Part shown: positions 33,364 through 43,075 of the stretch, one piece after another
How the letters are laid out: every line of letters starts with the position of its first letter
Numbering within the stretch: position 1 is the stretch's first letter
Assembly (NCBI RefSeq): GCF_000445445.1
Contig: NZ_ASXP01000003.1
Coordinates: forward strand, 62,001-126,000
DNA from: Sporomusa ovata DSM 2662
GTDB taxonomy: Bacteria > Bacillota > Negativicutes > Sporomusales > Sporomusaceae
DNA: 64,000 nucleotides
Reading direction: 5' to 3'
Position numbers and translations under genes: made by a program
Notes under the pieces: generated by a model
Database searches by the model: none
What the model was told of the DNA's origin: nothing
What the model saw: the letters and a program-made list of their open reading frames with translations, nothing else

Positions 33364-34845
33364 TTAATAGAAGAATTCAAATTTCATCATATAGGTTTTA
33401 TCAAGACTGTCGGAAGAAAGCCCTGTTAAACCTCTGTCTTTAATCTTAATGTCCTGATATTCTAGTGATAAGACCGTATTTTTTGCGATAACGTTCTCGT
33501 AAGCTAAGAATAAACCATTAACATTATCGGTTCCACGGGTAAAGCTGCTATACGGATTGGTAGCATACCCTACTCCAGTAGTATCAAATCCACCGGCACC
33601 GTTTGGAATAGCACCTGCCTCGACACTGCGGTAAGACACCATCCATGCGTTATCTCCTACGATTCCAGCCCTAACGAATGGGGCTGCAGAGTAAAATGCT
33701 TTGCGTCCAGGACCTTGGCCGTTAGTAAGTTGTACTGCCCAGGCTTTAGGGTTGGAAGGTAAACCGCCAGTAACCCCATCCAGATTGCTGCTTATGTAGT
33801 CAGCAATCATTGTGCAATTACCCAATTTATAATCTAACGATGCAATCCATCCTTTAGAACTGTCAAAGGAGCCTCTGTTAGTATTAAGTGTCGGAGTTAC
33901 ACCACTCAGTGTCCCGCCAGTAGTAGTGCTGACTCCGGAAATATCAGCCCAATAATAGCCGGCTCTGAAATTCAAATTATCAGCCAAGTTAACTCCTAGT
34001 TCTCCGGTAGTCAACTGATTGGCGTTACCGCTGTCACCAAGTCCTGTCCCCAAATTAGAATCTGATTTAACATTACCCGTCCATGCCCGAAATTTAACAT
34101 TACCCATTTGTTTTTTTACCAGGACACCATCTACTCCCACAGCTTTTCCTATCAGGCCATTGCCAATCACGTCAAGCGGGTTCCGGCCAATGCGAATGCT
34201 ATCCATGCCCAGAAAGTTTTTGGCGGTAACAGTCATCATGTCCACATAGGTTGTAGAGCCGTAAGCGGTATCTGAATTACCGAATTTATTACCATAGTTG
34301 GTCGCAAAGCGACTAGTCCACTCTAAATTATCGTTTATCTTGCCAGCAAACTTGACCCGCTGCCGGAAATCGAAATTATCTGAGCCCTTTAACTTCTTGG
34401 CTCCATTTCCCGGATCATCCGCGACAAACCGAAAACGAGTATCTCCGCTGACGGTAATTTTGGTTTTCTCTTCCAGTTTGGTTACCCTGGCGCCAAGACG
34501 GTTAAGTTCACCGGCAAACTCTGAGGACAATTTGTCTATTAATTCCTTGTTAGCTTCATCAGCAGTCTCAAATTTATCCATTGCCTTAGCAACAATAAAA
34601 GCAAACTCGTAACGACTCATTGTTCTGTCGCCTTTAAAGGTTTTGTCACTATAACCATCAACAATGCCAGCCTTAGCTAACTTACCCACAGCACCATAAG
34701 CCCAATGACCGGCAGGAACATCGCTGAAAGACGGAGTAACAGCAGCATAAACAGGAGTGTCAAATACCGGCATGCCAGCCATGGTTATGGACATAAGCGC
34801 CAATGGTACAATTGCCATCCATTTTTTTAGTGTCTTTGTTTTTTT
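33364..34845 (-). CDS. SLH-domain outer-membrane porin
   Basis: A 493-residue protein typical of Negativicutes: signal peptide, one SLH domain (FSDVPAGHWAYGAVGKLAKAG, about residues 40-85) that tethers the outer membrane to the cell wall polymer, a coiled-coil stretch (ELIDKLSSEFAGELNRLGAR), and a beta-barrel ending MMKFEFFY. The TTG at 34845, seven bases after GGGAGAG, is preferred to the ATG at 34863, which overlaps that site. It lies between the MFS and URO-D-like genes and probably gives the shared substrate passage through the outer membrane. Confidence 0.88.
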   Translation of the reverse strand, partial: KKTKTLKKWMAIVPLALMSITMAGMPVFDTPVYAAVTPSFSDVPAGHWAYGAVGKLAKAGIVDGYSDKTFKGDRTMSRYEFAFIVAKAMDKFETADEANKELIDKLSSEFAGELNRLGARVTKLEEKTKITVSGDTRFRFVADDPGNGAKKLKGSDNFDFRQRVKFAGKINDNLEWTSRFATNYGNKFGNSDTAYGSTTYVDMMTVTAKNFLGMDSIRIGRNPLDVIGNGLIGKAVGVDGVLVKKQMGNVKFRAWTGNVKSDSNLGTGLGDSGNANQLTTGELGVNLADNLNFRAGYYWADISGVSTTTGGTLSGVTPTLNTNRGSFDSSKGWIASLDYKLGNCTMIADYISSNLDGVTGGLPSNPKAWAVQLTNGQGPGRKAFYSAAPFVRAGIVGDNAWMVSYRSVEAGAIPNGAGGFDTTGVGYATNPYSSFTRGTDNVNGLFLAYENVIAKNTVLSLEYQDIKIKDRGLTGLSSDSLDKTYMMKFEFFY

Positions 34846-34898
34846 CAAGAAAATCTCTCCCATTTAATTATTAGTTTTTTCTATTACGTTCCGTATTT

Positions 34899-36179
34899 TT
34901 AACCATTTTCAGAACACTTAACAGCCGGCGGCTTAGGCATGGTTGCAAAAATCAGGCAAATTATCCCTACCAGGCCGATAGCCGCATTAAGCTGAAACGC
35001 CGGCGTATAACTCTGAAAAGAATCAAACAATTTCCCGCCAACTACACCGGCACCGGAAACAACGACAGCGGAGATTGCCTGCAGCATGCCATTGATTTTA
35101 GGAAAAGCTGTCGGTCCAAAAAAGTTGCCCAGCATGGTGTTTTGAGCCACAAAAGACCAGCCAAAACCGGCACCATAAAACACAGCTGCTACATAGGCTG
35201 CTATCAACATGCCAGGAGCAGCCTGAACAGCAAGATACGAGCCGATAAAGTAACAACTAATGCCTAACATGAAGACATAGCGAGCCGCCATTCTATCCAT
35301 GAGCCAGCCGCTTATCAACCGTCCAAAGATTCCACCCATGGTAAACAGACCCATGGCAAACGCCGCATCTGCCGACGAAATCCCTTTGCCTTTCAAATGC
35401 ATAATCCAGTGGGCGGTAAAGAAGAAAAACGGCCATTGACTAGCAGCCGCAGCCAGCACTGTCAACCAATAGGTAACCGATTTATAGACATCAGCCGGTT
35501 CCCAGACATATTTCGTCACTAAGGCGTTGGTTACAGGCGTTACTGCAACCGCTGCCGCCGCCTCTTGTCCATCAGGAACCTGGCCAATATCCTGTGGACG
35601 TTCTTTCACAAAGAACCAGGCAATCAGAGCACTAATAACAACAATTCCGGTGACTACCAGCCAGGCTAACCGCCAGTTGCCCCCATTGGCTGCGATCAGT
35701 TGGTTCATGGCCGGCGCACCAATAAAGCCAGCAAAGCCCGAAGCGGTCATGGCCAGAGCCATAGCTCTTCCCCGGAATTTAACAAACCAGCGGGTAACGG
35801 TTGTCGATAATGCCACAATCGTGCCAAAACCCAGACCACAACCAACCAAAAAACCAAAACCTACTAAATAATGCCAGGGCTGCGTGGCAACCTGTGCCAG
35901 CCATAATGTACCGACAGCCAGCAAACCTGAGCCAATTACAAAGGTCTTGCGGACTCCCCACTTAGTAATTGTCATCCCGACAAAAATGGCCGACGTACCA
36001 ACAAATAAATTCATCAACGAGAAACCTAAGCCATAAGTAGTGCGATCCATGGGTATTTCCTTTAGCATGAAGGAATTGATAACAGCACCGCCGTATAGCG
36101 GAAAACCCATATTGAGCAAGTACAAGGTCCATAACACCCCAACCAGCTTCCAACCATAAAATTTTTGCTCATTCGCCAT
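34899..36179 (-). CDS. MFS transporter, oxalate/formate antiporter (OFA) type
   Basis: A 426-residue, twelve-helix major facilitator with the OFA-like start FYGWKLVGVLWTLYLLNMGF, the loop RWFVKFRGRAMALAMTASGF and a second-half RLISGWLMDRMAARY motif. OFA members exchange small carboxylates. The ATG at 36179 follows GGAGGGG and replaces an upstream in-frame start. A near-perfect sigma-54 promoter lies 38 bp upstream, and the divergent sigma-54 activator is the obvious regulator. Substrate is unknown; a methylated or carboxylated growth substrate is suggested by the neighbouring URO-D protein. Confidence 0.85.
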   Translation of the reverse strand: MANEQKFYGWKLVGVLWTLYLLNMGFPLYGGAVINSFMLKEIPMDRTTYGLGFSLMNLFVGTSAIFVGMTITKWGVRKTFVIGSGLLAVGTLWLAQVATQPWHYLVGFGFLVGCGLGFGTIVALSTTVTRWFVKFRGRAMALAMTASGFAGFIGAPAMNQLIAANGGNWRLAWLVVTGIVVISALIAWFFVKERPQDIGQVPDGQEAAAAVAVTPVTNALVTKYVWEPADVYKSVTYWLTVLAAAASQWPFFFFTAHWIMHLKGKGISSADAAFAMGLFTMGGIFGRLISGWLMDRMAARYVFMLGISCYFIGSYLAVQAAPGMLIAAYVAAVFYGAGFGWSFVAQNTMLGNFFGPTAFPKINGMLQAISAVVVSGAGVVGGKLFDSFQSYTPAFQLNAAIGLVGIICLIFATMPKPPAVKCSENG

Positions 36180-36216
36180 GCATACCCCTCCTATTTTTAT
36201 TTCCGTATTACTATAA

Positions 36217-36232
36217 AGCAATTTCCATGCCA
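36217..36232 (-). promoter_or_regulatory. Sigma-54 (-24/-12) promoter
   Basis: TGGCATGGAAATTGCT on the minus strand matches TGGCACG-N4-TTGCW, with GG and GC exactly 12 bases apart. It drives the transporter-porin-methyltransferase unit and needs an enhancer-binding activator, which is encoded divergently at 36479. Confidence 0.85.
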
Positions 36233-36303
36233 ATAATTGAAAACCCCCATCACTACTGCTTTCTACAGTATTTGTAGAGTGAATTTACACAATATATTGA
36301 CTG

Positions 36304-36342
36304 TTTTGCAACATCATTTTGCAAAAGGTGACTATTTTGCAA
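36304..36342. promoter_or_regulatory. Triple TTTTGCAA repeats, probable activator binding sites
   Basis: TTTTGCAA begins at 36304, 36317 and 36335, with the central one extending to the palindrome TTTTGCAAAA. They lie 70-125 bp upstream of the -24/-12 promoter, the usual place for upstream activator sequences of a sigma-54 enhancer-binding protein, and also near the activator's own gene. Confidence 0.6.
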
Positions 36343-36478
36343 CATTTTCTTATATTCTGAACAATAAAATTTTTTCGCAGTAAAGGAAGGAATTTGTATA
36401 TACAACGTCGTACCTTACAGTAAATTGGTATAAAGCAATATGCGTTTTGACGATCTCATATTGGGAGGGAGGTGTTTT

Positions 36479-37882
36479 ATGCCTCAAAACTCAATTTGTT
36501 TCATGCCGCAAGAGGTTGGCAAATCTGCTAACCCAACCAAAGAAAAGATCATCTTCGTTACCGACAAAAAAGGCTATCTGATACTTTCCAATACCAAAGC
36601 AGCTTTATCTATCGGTGTACCTATGGAGCAATTACTGCATTTAAACATGCGCGAACTTATCCGTAATGGCAATATCAATACCTCTTATACACTGCAGGCT
36701 GCCCAAAACCGGCGTATTGAACGGGGCTTGGTTACAACTAAATTCGAAGCGGAATTATTAGCAATAAGTACGCCTGTTTTTGACAACAAGGGTGAGCTCC
36801 TCTATCTGTTAACTACCTGTGTGCCAAACCCATCCCGCAGGGTAACCCCGGTGAATAATTCCGGCCTGAAAAATGTCCAGACCGGTACTTTCCGTGATTT
36901 GGTCCTAGCCCCTGAGAACATTGTCGCTGAAAGTAGCGCCATGAAGTCCATACTGCGCATAGCATCGACAATATCCCAGACCGATAGTCCAATTGTCCTG
37001 TTCGGAGAATCAGGCACCGGCAAAGAAGTACTGGCGCAATATATCCACCGGCAAAGCAAACGTTCTGCAGGAGCATTTATTGCCATAAACTGTGCTGCTT
37101 TATCAGAATCATTAGCCGAGGCAGAGCTCTTTGGTTATGACAAAGGGGCCTTTACCGGCGCTCAAGCTCAAGGAAAAATCGGCTTAATTGAAGCAGCCGA
37201 TGGCGGAACCTTGTTCCTGGACGAAATTGCTGAATTACCCCTTGCCCTGCAGGCTAAGTTGCTGCGTGTTTTAGAAGCAGGCGAGATTCGCCGCGTTGGC
37301 AGTTGTGTAAATCGCACCATTAATTTCCGGCTTATTGCCGCAACAAATAAGAACCTAAAACAGATGACCGAAGAAGGCACTTTTCGCAAAGACCTTTTTT
37401 ACCGCCTAAATGTGCTCAGCCTGTTACTGCCGCCTTTACGTGAGAGACCGGAAGATGTTACCATGCTAGCCCTGAAATTTCTGAAAGATTTTAATAGTAA
37501 ATATAATCTGAGCACCAACCTGGATAGTAACACGTTAAGCGCTTTTCAACACTATGACTGGCCGGGAAACGTGAGAGAATTACGCAATGAGGTGGAAAAA
37601 TACGTAATTGCCAACATCCAGGACAATTCCAATCAATTCTTAGCGGCAATGTCTGGAATGGCAAAACAAATTTCACAGCCCAACAACGACTATATAAACT
37701 CACAAGAAAACTATGGTCCACTAAAACAGGCCATGCGTCAATTTGAAGAACAATATATTGATAGTGTTCTAAGGGTATGCAATTTTCAAATGGGCAAAGC
37801 AGCCGACCGGCTAGGCATTTGCCGAACCGTGCTGTATCGAAAAATGAAGGCCTTTTCCGAAGCCAAAAGAACTCATCTGTAA
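36479..37882 (+). CDS. Sigma-54-dependent transcriptional activator (PAS-AAA+-Fis)
   Basis: A 467-residue enhancer-binding protein: N-terminal PAS-like sensor (about 22-115; IIFVTDKKGYLILSN), AAA+ domain with Walker A GESGTGKE (176-183), sigma-54 contact loop GAFTGA (223-228), Walker B LFLDEIAELPL, and a C-terminal Fis-type helix-turn-helix (MGKAADRLGICRTVLYRKM). ATG at 36479 follows GGAGGGAGG; an earlier in-frame start is not supported. It should activate the divergent promoter at 36217 in response to a small ligand bound by the PAS domain. Confidence 0.92.
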   Translation: MPQNSICFMPQEVGKSANPTKEKIIFVTDKKGYLILSNTKAALSIGVPMEQLLHLNMRELIRNGNINTSYTLQAAQNRRIERGLVTTKFEAELLAISTPVFDNKGELLYLLTTCVPNPSRRVTPVNNSGLKNVQTGTFRDLVLAPENIVAESSAMKSILRIASTISQTDSPIVLFGESGTGKEVLAQYIHRQSKRSAGAFIAINCAALSESLAEAELFGYDKGAFTGAQAQGKIGLIEAADGGTLFLDEIAELPLALQAKLLRVLEAGEIRRVGSCVNRTINFRLIAATNKNLKQMTEEGTFRKDLFYRLNVLSLLLPPLRERPEDVTMLALKFLKDFNSKYNLSTNLDSNTLSAFQHYDWPGNVRELRNEVEKYVIANIQDNSNQFLAAMSGMAKQISQPNNDYINSQENYGPLKQAMRQFEEQYIDSVLRVCNFQMGKAADRLGICRTVLYRKMKAFSEAKRTHL

Positions 37883-37890
37883 ATTAAGCC

Positions 37891-37929
37891 AAAAATCCGT
37901 ACCTGCTGTCAAAAGCAAGTACGGATTTT
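37891..37929. terminator. Bidirectional intrinsic terminator
   Basis: AAAATCCGTAC and GTACGGATTTT flank a 16-base loop with A-rich and T-rich ends on both strands. It serves the convergent sigma-54 activator and ureD genes. Confidence 0.85.
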
Positions 37930-37934
37930 CCATG

Positions 37935-38813
37935 TCAATATTTTCGCCATGGCCAGGCTGTTTGATTAAATAACCGCTGGCGGAAAATCTGCCATAATTC
38001 TTTAAAGGCTTCTTGAATATTGTCTGCATTATGTCCTAATGCACGAAAACAATAAGCCGCTTTAGTGAGCTTAGTACCTGCTAATAGCACACCGTACTTG
38101 TTAGCTATTTTTTCCAGATAGCCTTCCTCAGCTTCCATATTTCGCTGCAGCACATAGCCTAATTCTTGTTCGGCGTTTGGGTTAATAACCCAAAAAGTAC
38201 CAGTATGCGTATAGCCATGTACCAGGCCAAGCGGGTTGTTCCACGACTGCAGCTCAGTCGGAACGATTGCCGGCTCAAGCACAAACCGGTCACTGAAGAT
38301 AAGCTCCCGGTCAATATAGATATTGGTCTGCTGATCCAGTTTGCTATAGGCGAAACGCTCCTGCCGCGCCAAGCGACCGGGAGCATTAATTTCCCAAAAC
38401 AGTACCGATGCCTGGCTTGAAACCAGGATATTGGTTCTACTTAACAGGCAGCTTTCCGCAAAGGGAATGATCACTTCCGGCATATATTCCAGCCGCGCAC
38501 CAGCCTCTACACATATTGTTGTAAACTGTTTGGAAAAGTTGCGCTTGGGGGAACGGAAAACCTTCGTAGCACCCTGCCCCATTATGACAGCTTGCGCATT
38601 TTCTTTTACATGTACATAAATAGAATGCTGATCTCCCTGAAGAAGACCAGCAGCAGGATTCATGATAAAAAAATTTACTGTCTGTTCACTGACAGGATAA
38701 AGCGGACTCGATACCCGGAGCGGCATACGCTGCCTTACGGAACTAAGCACACTACGACCATTTATCGCCGCTACCTCAGCTTGAATAATTCCCTGCTTTA
38801 TCTTGGCTAACAT
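37935..38813 (-). CDS. ureD: Urease accessory protein UreD (UreH)
   Basis: A 292-residue UreD-family scaffold that binds apo-urease and recruits UreF and UreG during nickel insertion. Recognised from YPVSEQTVNFFIMNPAAGLLQGD and QGATKVFRSP motifs and the position at the end of the urease run. Its ATG shares one base with the ureG stop (TGATG), indicating coupled translation. It is the last gene of the operon, followed by a terminator. Confidence 0.92.
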   Translation of the reverse strand: MLAKIKQGIIQAEVAAINGRSVLSSVRQRMPLRVSSPLYPVSEQTVNFFIMNPAAGLLQGDQHSIYVHVKENAQAVIMGQGATKVFRSPKRNFSKQFTTICVEAGARLEYMPEVIIPFAESCLLSRTNILVSSQASVLFWEINAPGRLARQERFAYSKLDQQTNIYIDRELIFSDRFVLEPAIVPTELQSWNNPLGLVHGYTHTGTFWVINPNAEQELGYVLQRNMEAEEGYLEKIANKYGVLLAGTKLTKAAYCFRALGHNADNIQEAFKELWQIFRQRLFNQTAWPWRKY

Positions 38814-39424
38814 CAGGCAATATCCTCCATAATGACATTGTGACGAATCCAGGATAAAACTTGCTGCAGGCCTGCTTCGGTTTTTAAGTTCGTAAACAAA
38901 AATGGTCTCTCACCGCGCATGCGTTTAGAATCGCTGGCCATAACTTCCAGGCTGGCACCAACATACGGAGCCAGGTCAATTTTATTAATAACCAACAGGT
39001 CTGAGCGAGTAATGCCTGGACCGCCTTTGCGGGGAATCTTTTCACCCTGCGCAACATCAATAATGTAAATAGCCACATCGACAAGTTCGGGGCTAAAGGT
39101 TGCAGCTAAGTTATCACCACCGCTTTCCACAAAAATAATCTCCAAGTCAGGATGGCGCTCTAGTAATGCTTCCATTGCTTCCAGATTCATCGAAGCATCT
39201 TCCCGTATGGCTGTATGGGGACAGCCGCCTGTCTCGACACCAATAATACGGTCAGGCGGCAAAATACCATTATGACAGAGAAACTGCGCATCTTCTTTAG
39301 TAAAAATATCGTTGGTTATAACAGCTAAGCTAAAATCGGCCGCCAAATAGCGGGTTAGTTTTTCTACCAGCGCTGTTTTCCCCGCACCTACCGGACCGCC
39401 TACGCCAATTCGAATGGGTTTCAT
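38813..39424 (-). CDS. ureG: Urease accessory GTPase UreG
   Basis: A 203-residue SIMIBI GTPase that powers nickel delivery. P-loop GGPVGAGKT (residues 8-16), metal-binding CPH in GVETGGCPHTAIREDASMN, DVAQG and the base-specific NKIDL. The ATG at 39424, just after GGAGGCCTGAGG, is preferred to an upstream in-frame start inside ureF. Length is normal. Confidence 0.96.
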   Translation of the reverse strand: MKPIRIGVGGPVGAGKTALVEKLTRYLAADFSLAVITNDIFTKEDAQFLCHNGILPPDRIIGVETGGCPHTAIREDASMNLEAMEALLERHPDLEIIFVESGGDNLAATFSPELVDVAIYIIDVAQGEKIPRKGGPGITRSDLLVINKIDLAPYVGASLEVMASDSKRMRGERPFLFTNLKTEAGLQQVLSWIRHNVIMEDIA

Positions 39425-39435
39425 CCTCAGGCCTC

Positions 39436-40110
39436 CTATGACATAAATATTCGTGAATATAAGCATTCATGAGCCATCCCAGCCCAGTCAAAAGCAGGGG
39501 CACTACCGCCCCAATCCTGTTCTGTTGCCGCTAAAACCCAGTTAATACACTGCTCTACGAGTGGCTGAAGCTGAGTAATGACTTGCTGGCCACTCGTCTG
39601 TCCCAATGGAATAACCCGTACTCCATTGGCAACTAAAGAAACCACAGTAGCATGAGCATAGGCCGCCAATAGCGGAGCAAGCTCCATCCCCATTGCACCA
39701 TAGTGGCCAAATACTATCGCATGATGGCACCAGGGCAGCTTACTATCAAGCTGATACGATGGATCAATTTCATTTAAAATTTGCCGTAGGCGCTTACCCA
39801 TTTTTACACTGCCCTCCCGGCTTTCATAGGGTAGTTTCATTGCATGAAGCCGTTTATCCAAAGCAGCCAGCTTGTTCATACTCGACATCCCGGCTGCCTG
39901 CCAGGCAAGCTTAACAGCCAGTAAATCTGTTAGGCGCCAAATATAGTAGAGATAAGTCTGCATATATGTAGTCAACTGTTGTTCATTTTTAATATCACCA
40001 CGCTGAATAAAGGTTTCCATCCCAAAAGACTGCGTAAAACTTCCGGAAGGAAACGCGGAATCAGCGAGCTGCATGAGCCTCAGTCCTGCTTGTAATGAAG
40101 GCTTGTTCAT
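39436..40110 (-). CDS. ureF: Urease accessory protein UreF
   Basis: A 224-residue all-helical UreF, which couples UreG to the UreD-urease complex. It shows the family start LRLMQLADSAFPSGSFTQSFG and ends IFMS. Its ATG overlaps the ureE stop by four bases (ATGA), and ureG starts 11 bp after its end. Confidence 0.94.
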   Translation of the reverse strand: MNKPSLQAGLRLMQLADSAFPSGSFTQSFGMETFIQRGDIKNEQQLTTYMQTYLYYIWRLTDLLAVKLAWQAAGMSSMNKLAALDKRLHAMKLPYESREGSVKMGKRLRQILNEIDPSYQLDSKLPWCHHAIVFGHYGAMGMELAPLLAAYAHATVVSLVANGVRVIPLGQTSGQQVITQLQPLVEQCINWVLAATEQDWGGSAPAFDWAGMAHECLYSRIFMS

Positions 40111-40538
40111 GGGGCAAAAGGGCGATTTTCTACTTGTGTTGCAAAACCCAGCTTTTGCAACTGATCCTCTAAAACTGAATTATAGGGTGTAATCACTGTT
40201 TGGTTAGTAATTTCGATTGGTGCATGCAGGTTACCGATTGCGTGGGCTGCTAACCCCATAGTACGCATAGTACTGACAGACACAACTAAAACAGCTTCTT
40301 CTTTGACTTCCACAATAATGATATGATTACCCTCGCAGTGCAATATATCGCCGGGGTGTAAATGTCCGGTCTCCAGCTGGATACCAATATCCCGGCCCAC
40401 GTCAGTAGTTTTGCGCAAGATTCTTTTATGAAGCTCATCCCAGGATACTGCTACCCTTTCAATGGTCAGATCCGTACTGACACCGTGATGACCAAGATTT
40501 AAGTCAGCTAGCTTACCTACAACATGACGAATCATCAT
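40107..40538 (-). CDS. ureE: Urease nickel metallochaperone UreE
   Basis: A 143-residue UreE with an N-terminal peptide-binding beta domain (VSWDELHKRILRKTTDVG) and the metal-binding domain with IGNLHAPIEI. It lacks the His-rich C-terminal tail of Klebsiella UreE, ending RPFAP, so it would bind fewer nickel ions. The ATG at 40538 is chosen because AAGGGAG lies nine bases before it; upstream codons lack family similarity. Confidence 0.88.
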   Translation of the reverse strand: MMIRHVVGKLADLNLGHHGVSTDLTIERVAVSWDELHKRILRKTTDVGRDIGIQLETGHLHPGDILHCEGNHIIIVEVKEEAVLVVSVSTMRTMGLAAHAIGNLHAPIEITNQTVITPYNSVLEDQLQKLGFATQVENRPFAP

Positions 40539-40639
40539 TTCGACTAACTCCCTTACATTAGCTTCTATATACAACGCGTTAAAGATTTTTAATACACCAC
40601 CCGCCTGGGCCTGTAAACTTCTTTACCGCGGAATGTATA

Positions 40640-42346
40640 TTAAAATAGAAAATACCGCTGCGCCATAGGCAGTACAGACAGCGGTTCACAGACAAGTGCC
40701 TCGCCATCAGCTGTAACCTGATACGTTTCCGGGTCTACTGAAATAGCAGGTGTTGCAAAGTTATGCTTCATATCTTGCTTGCTAATATTGCGGCAATTAC
40801 TAACAGGCACTAGCGTTTTCTCCAGCTTGAGCTGCTTTGTTAGCATAGCAGTATCGGCAGCTTGCGAAACAAAAGTAACTGCACAACTGGCAATCGCCTT
40901 ACCAAAAGCCGCAAACATCGGCCGCTGGATTACAGGCTGTGGTGTCGGAATAGAAGCATTAGCATCACCCATAGCAGCATTCATGATCAAGCCCCCTTTA
41001 ATAACCAGGGCCGGCTTAACACCAAAAAACTTGGGCTGCCACAATACCAGGTCAGCTAGTTTTCCTTGCTCCACCGAACCAACCATATGACTAATACCAT
41101 GAGTTATCGCCGGATTAATAGTGTATTTGCTGATATACCGTTTAATACGGTTGTTATCACTATTTGTATTGTCTCCTGCTAATGCACCCCGCTGCAACTT
41201 CATCTTATGGGCTGTCTGCCAGGTTCTGATAATGACCTCCCCGACCCGCCCCATGGCCTGGGAGTCTGATGACATCATGGAGATAACCCCTAAATCGTGA
41301 AGGATATCCTCGGCAGCGATTGTTTCCGGGCGAATACGCGAGTCAGCAAAAGCAACATCTTCCGGAACGTTTTTATCAAGATGATGACAAACCATCAGCA
41401 TATCTAAGTGTTCTTCTAAGGTATTTACCGTAAACGGTCTGGTAGGATTCGTTGACGATGGCAGGACATTCGGCAGTGAAGCTACCGTAATAATGTCTGG
41501 TGCATGCCCACCGCCGGCTCCTTCGGTGTGAAAGGTATGGATTGTACGACCGCCAATAGCTGCAATCGTATCTTCGACAAATCCGGCTTCATTTAGCGTG
41601 TCAGTATGAATGGCAACCTGGACATCATATTCATCAGCCACCGTTAGACAACAGTCAATGGCTGCCGGCGTAGAACCCCAGTCTTCGTGTAATTTGAGAC
41701 CAATGGCTCCCGCTTTAACTTGGGCGACTAACGGTTCAGGACACGAATTGTTTCCCTTACCAAAAAAACCAAGATTTACCGGAAACGCTTCTGCAGCCTG
41801 CAACATGCGATATATATTCCACTCGCCTGATGTGCACGTAGTAGCATTGGTACCTGCTGCCGGGCCAGTGCCACCGCCCAGCATGGTAGTAACTCCGGAA
41901 GCAATGGCTGTTTCAATTTGCTGGGGGCAAATGAAGTGAATGTGTGAATCTATGCCGCCAGCTGTAACGATGTGGTTCTCGCCGGCAATCACCTCTGTAC
42001 CGGCCCCGATAGAAAGATTGACACCAGCCATAGTTTTGGGATTGCCAGCTTGACCTACTCCGTAAATTCGACCATCTTTAATTCCAATATCAGCCTTGAT
42101 TATACCCCAATGATCAATGATTACCGCGTTGGTAATCACAAGATCCATGGCTTCAGCGAGCGCCTCCGGGTCTTGTCCCATACCATCACGTATGACCTTG
42201 CCGCCGCCAAATTTGGCTTCATCACCGGGTTTTGTCAGGTCATTCTCAATTTCAGCCCATAGCTCCGTATCGGCTAATCGTATTTTATCACCGGTAGTCG
42301 GCCCGTACATATCGGCATGCTGCCGCCGTGTCATTATTAAACTCAC
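40640..42346 (-). CDS. ureC: Urease alpha subunit UreC
   Basis: The 568-residue catalytic subunit, hydrolysing urea to ammonia and carbamate. All nickel ligands and catalytic residues are visible: His135 and His137 (HIH), carbamylated Lys218 (GLKLHEDWG), His247, His273, Cys320 and His321 of the mobile flap (MVCHHL), and Asp361. The GTG start at 42346 sits six bases from AGGGGGG; an ATG four codons later is the alternative. Length and residue numbers fit the bacterial enzyme with an offset of one. Confidence 0.97.
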   Translation of the reverse strand: MSLIMTRRQHADMYGPTTGDKIRLADTELWAEIENDLTKPGDEAKFGGGKVIRDGMGQDPEALAEAMDLVITNAVIIDHWGIIKADIGIKDGRIYGVGQAGNPKTMAGVNLSIGAGTEVIAGENHIVTAGGIDSHIHFICPQQIETAIASGVTTMLGGGTGPAAGTNATTCTSGEWNIYRMLQAAEAFPVNLGFFGKGNNSCPEPLVAQVKAGAIGLKLHEDWGSTPAAIDCCLTVADEYDVQVAIHTDTLNEAGFVEDTIAAIGGRTIHTFHTEGAGGGHAPDIITVASLPNVLPSSTNPTRPFTVNTLEEHLDMLMVCHHLDKNVPEDVAFADSRIRPETIAAEDILHDLGVISMMSSDSQAMGRVGEVIIRTWQTAHKMKLQRGALAGDNTNSDNNRIKRYISKYTINPAITHGISHMVGSVEQGKLADLVLWQPKFFGVKPALVIKGGLIMNAAMGDANASIPTPQPVIQRPMFAAFGKAIASCAVTFVSQAADTAMLTKQLKLEKTLVPVSNCRNISKQDMKHNFATPAISVDPETYQVTADGEALVCEPLSVLPMAQRYFLF

Positions 42347-42376
42347 TATAATCCCCCCCTGGCCTCTTCCTAAAAG

Positions 42377-42730
42377 CTATTTCACAAATCCTTTTTCTCT
42401 GGCCCTGTCAATACATTGCTGCTTATCGGTCGAACCGGCAGTTAAGTTATTAGCACCAAACCAGGGGCCGCTGCCGGAAAACGCTACCAGTTCTACAGCG
42501 CGGCTCTCGCCAGGTTCAAAACGAACAGCAGTCCCTGAGGGAATATTAAGCCGCAGCCCCCAGGACTTAGTTCGATCAAATACTAAGTAGCGGTTAACCT
42601 CAAAAAAGTGAAAGTGAGACCCTACCTGAATTGGCCGGTCGCCGGTATTTTCTACAGCTATTCGCTCTATTACAAGATTACAGTTAGCACGAATACTTTC
42701 ATTTGCCAACTTTAGTTCACCTGGTATCAT
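42377..42730 (-). CDS. ureB: Urease beta subunit UreB
   Basis: A 117-residue subunit with the family core ENTGDRPIQVGSHFHFFEVN and FDRTKSWGLRLNIPSGTAVR. Together with UreA and UreC it forms the (alpha-beta-gamma)3 urease. It begins 2 bp after the ureA stop. Confidence 0.96.
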   Translation of the reverse strand: MIPGELKLANESIRANCNLVIERIAVENTGDRPIQVGSHFHFFEVNRYLVFDRTKSWGLRLNIPSGTAVRFEPGESRAVELVAFSGSGPWFGANNLTAGSTDKQQCIDRAREKGFVK

Positions 42731-42732
42731 AA

Positions 42733-43050
42733 TTACGGCCTCCCTGCTAAACGAATGGGATGATGCACGGTAACCAGCTTTGTGCCATCAGGAAAAGTAC
42801 CTTCCAGCTGAATTTCATCGATCATTTCCGGCACGCCTTCCATAACCTGATCACGTCCTAAAATTTTAGTCCCCAGGTCCATAAGTTGAGCCACACTATA
42901 ACCATCGCGAATGCGTTCCAGCAATTCTGCTGTTATCAAGGCTACAGCCTCAGGATAGTTGAGCTGCAGCCCCCGGTTCAGGCGTTCACGGGCTACCTGC
43001 CCGGCAACGTATAGTAAAAGCTTATCTTTTTCCATTGGATTCAGATGCAT
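42733..43050 (-). CDS. ureA: Urease gamma subunit UreA
   Basis: A 105-residue subunit with GLQLNYPEAVALITAELLE and TVHHPI, as in other three-subunit ureases. It is the first enzyme gene, 25 bp downstream of urtE, so uptake and hydrolysis genes appear to form one long operon. Confidence 0.96.
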   Translation of the reverse strand: MHLNPMEKDKLLLYVAGQVARERLNRGLQLNYPEAVALITAELLERIRDGYSVAQLMDLGTKILGRDQVMEGVPEMIDEIQLEGTFPDGTKLVTVHHPIRLAGRP

Positions 43051-43075
43051 TCTCTAACCCCCTATCAATACTTCA

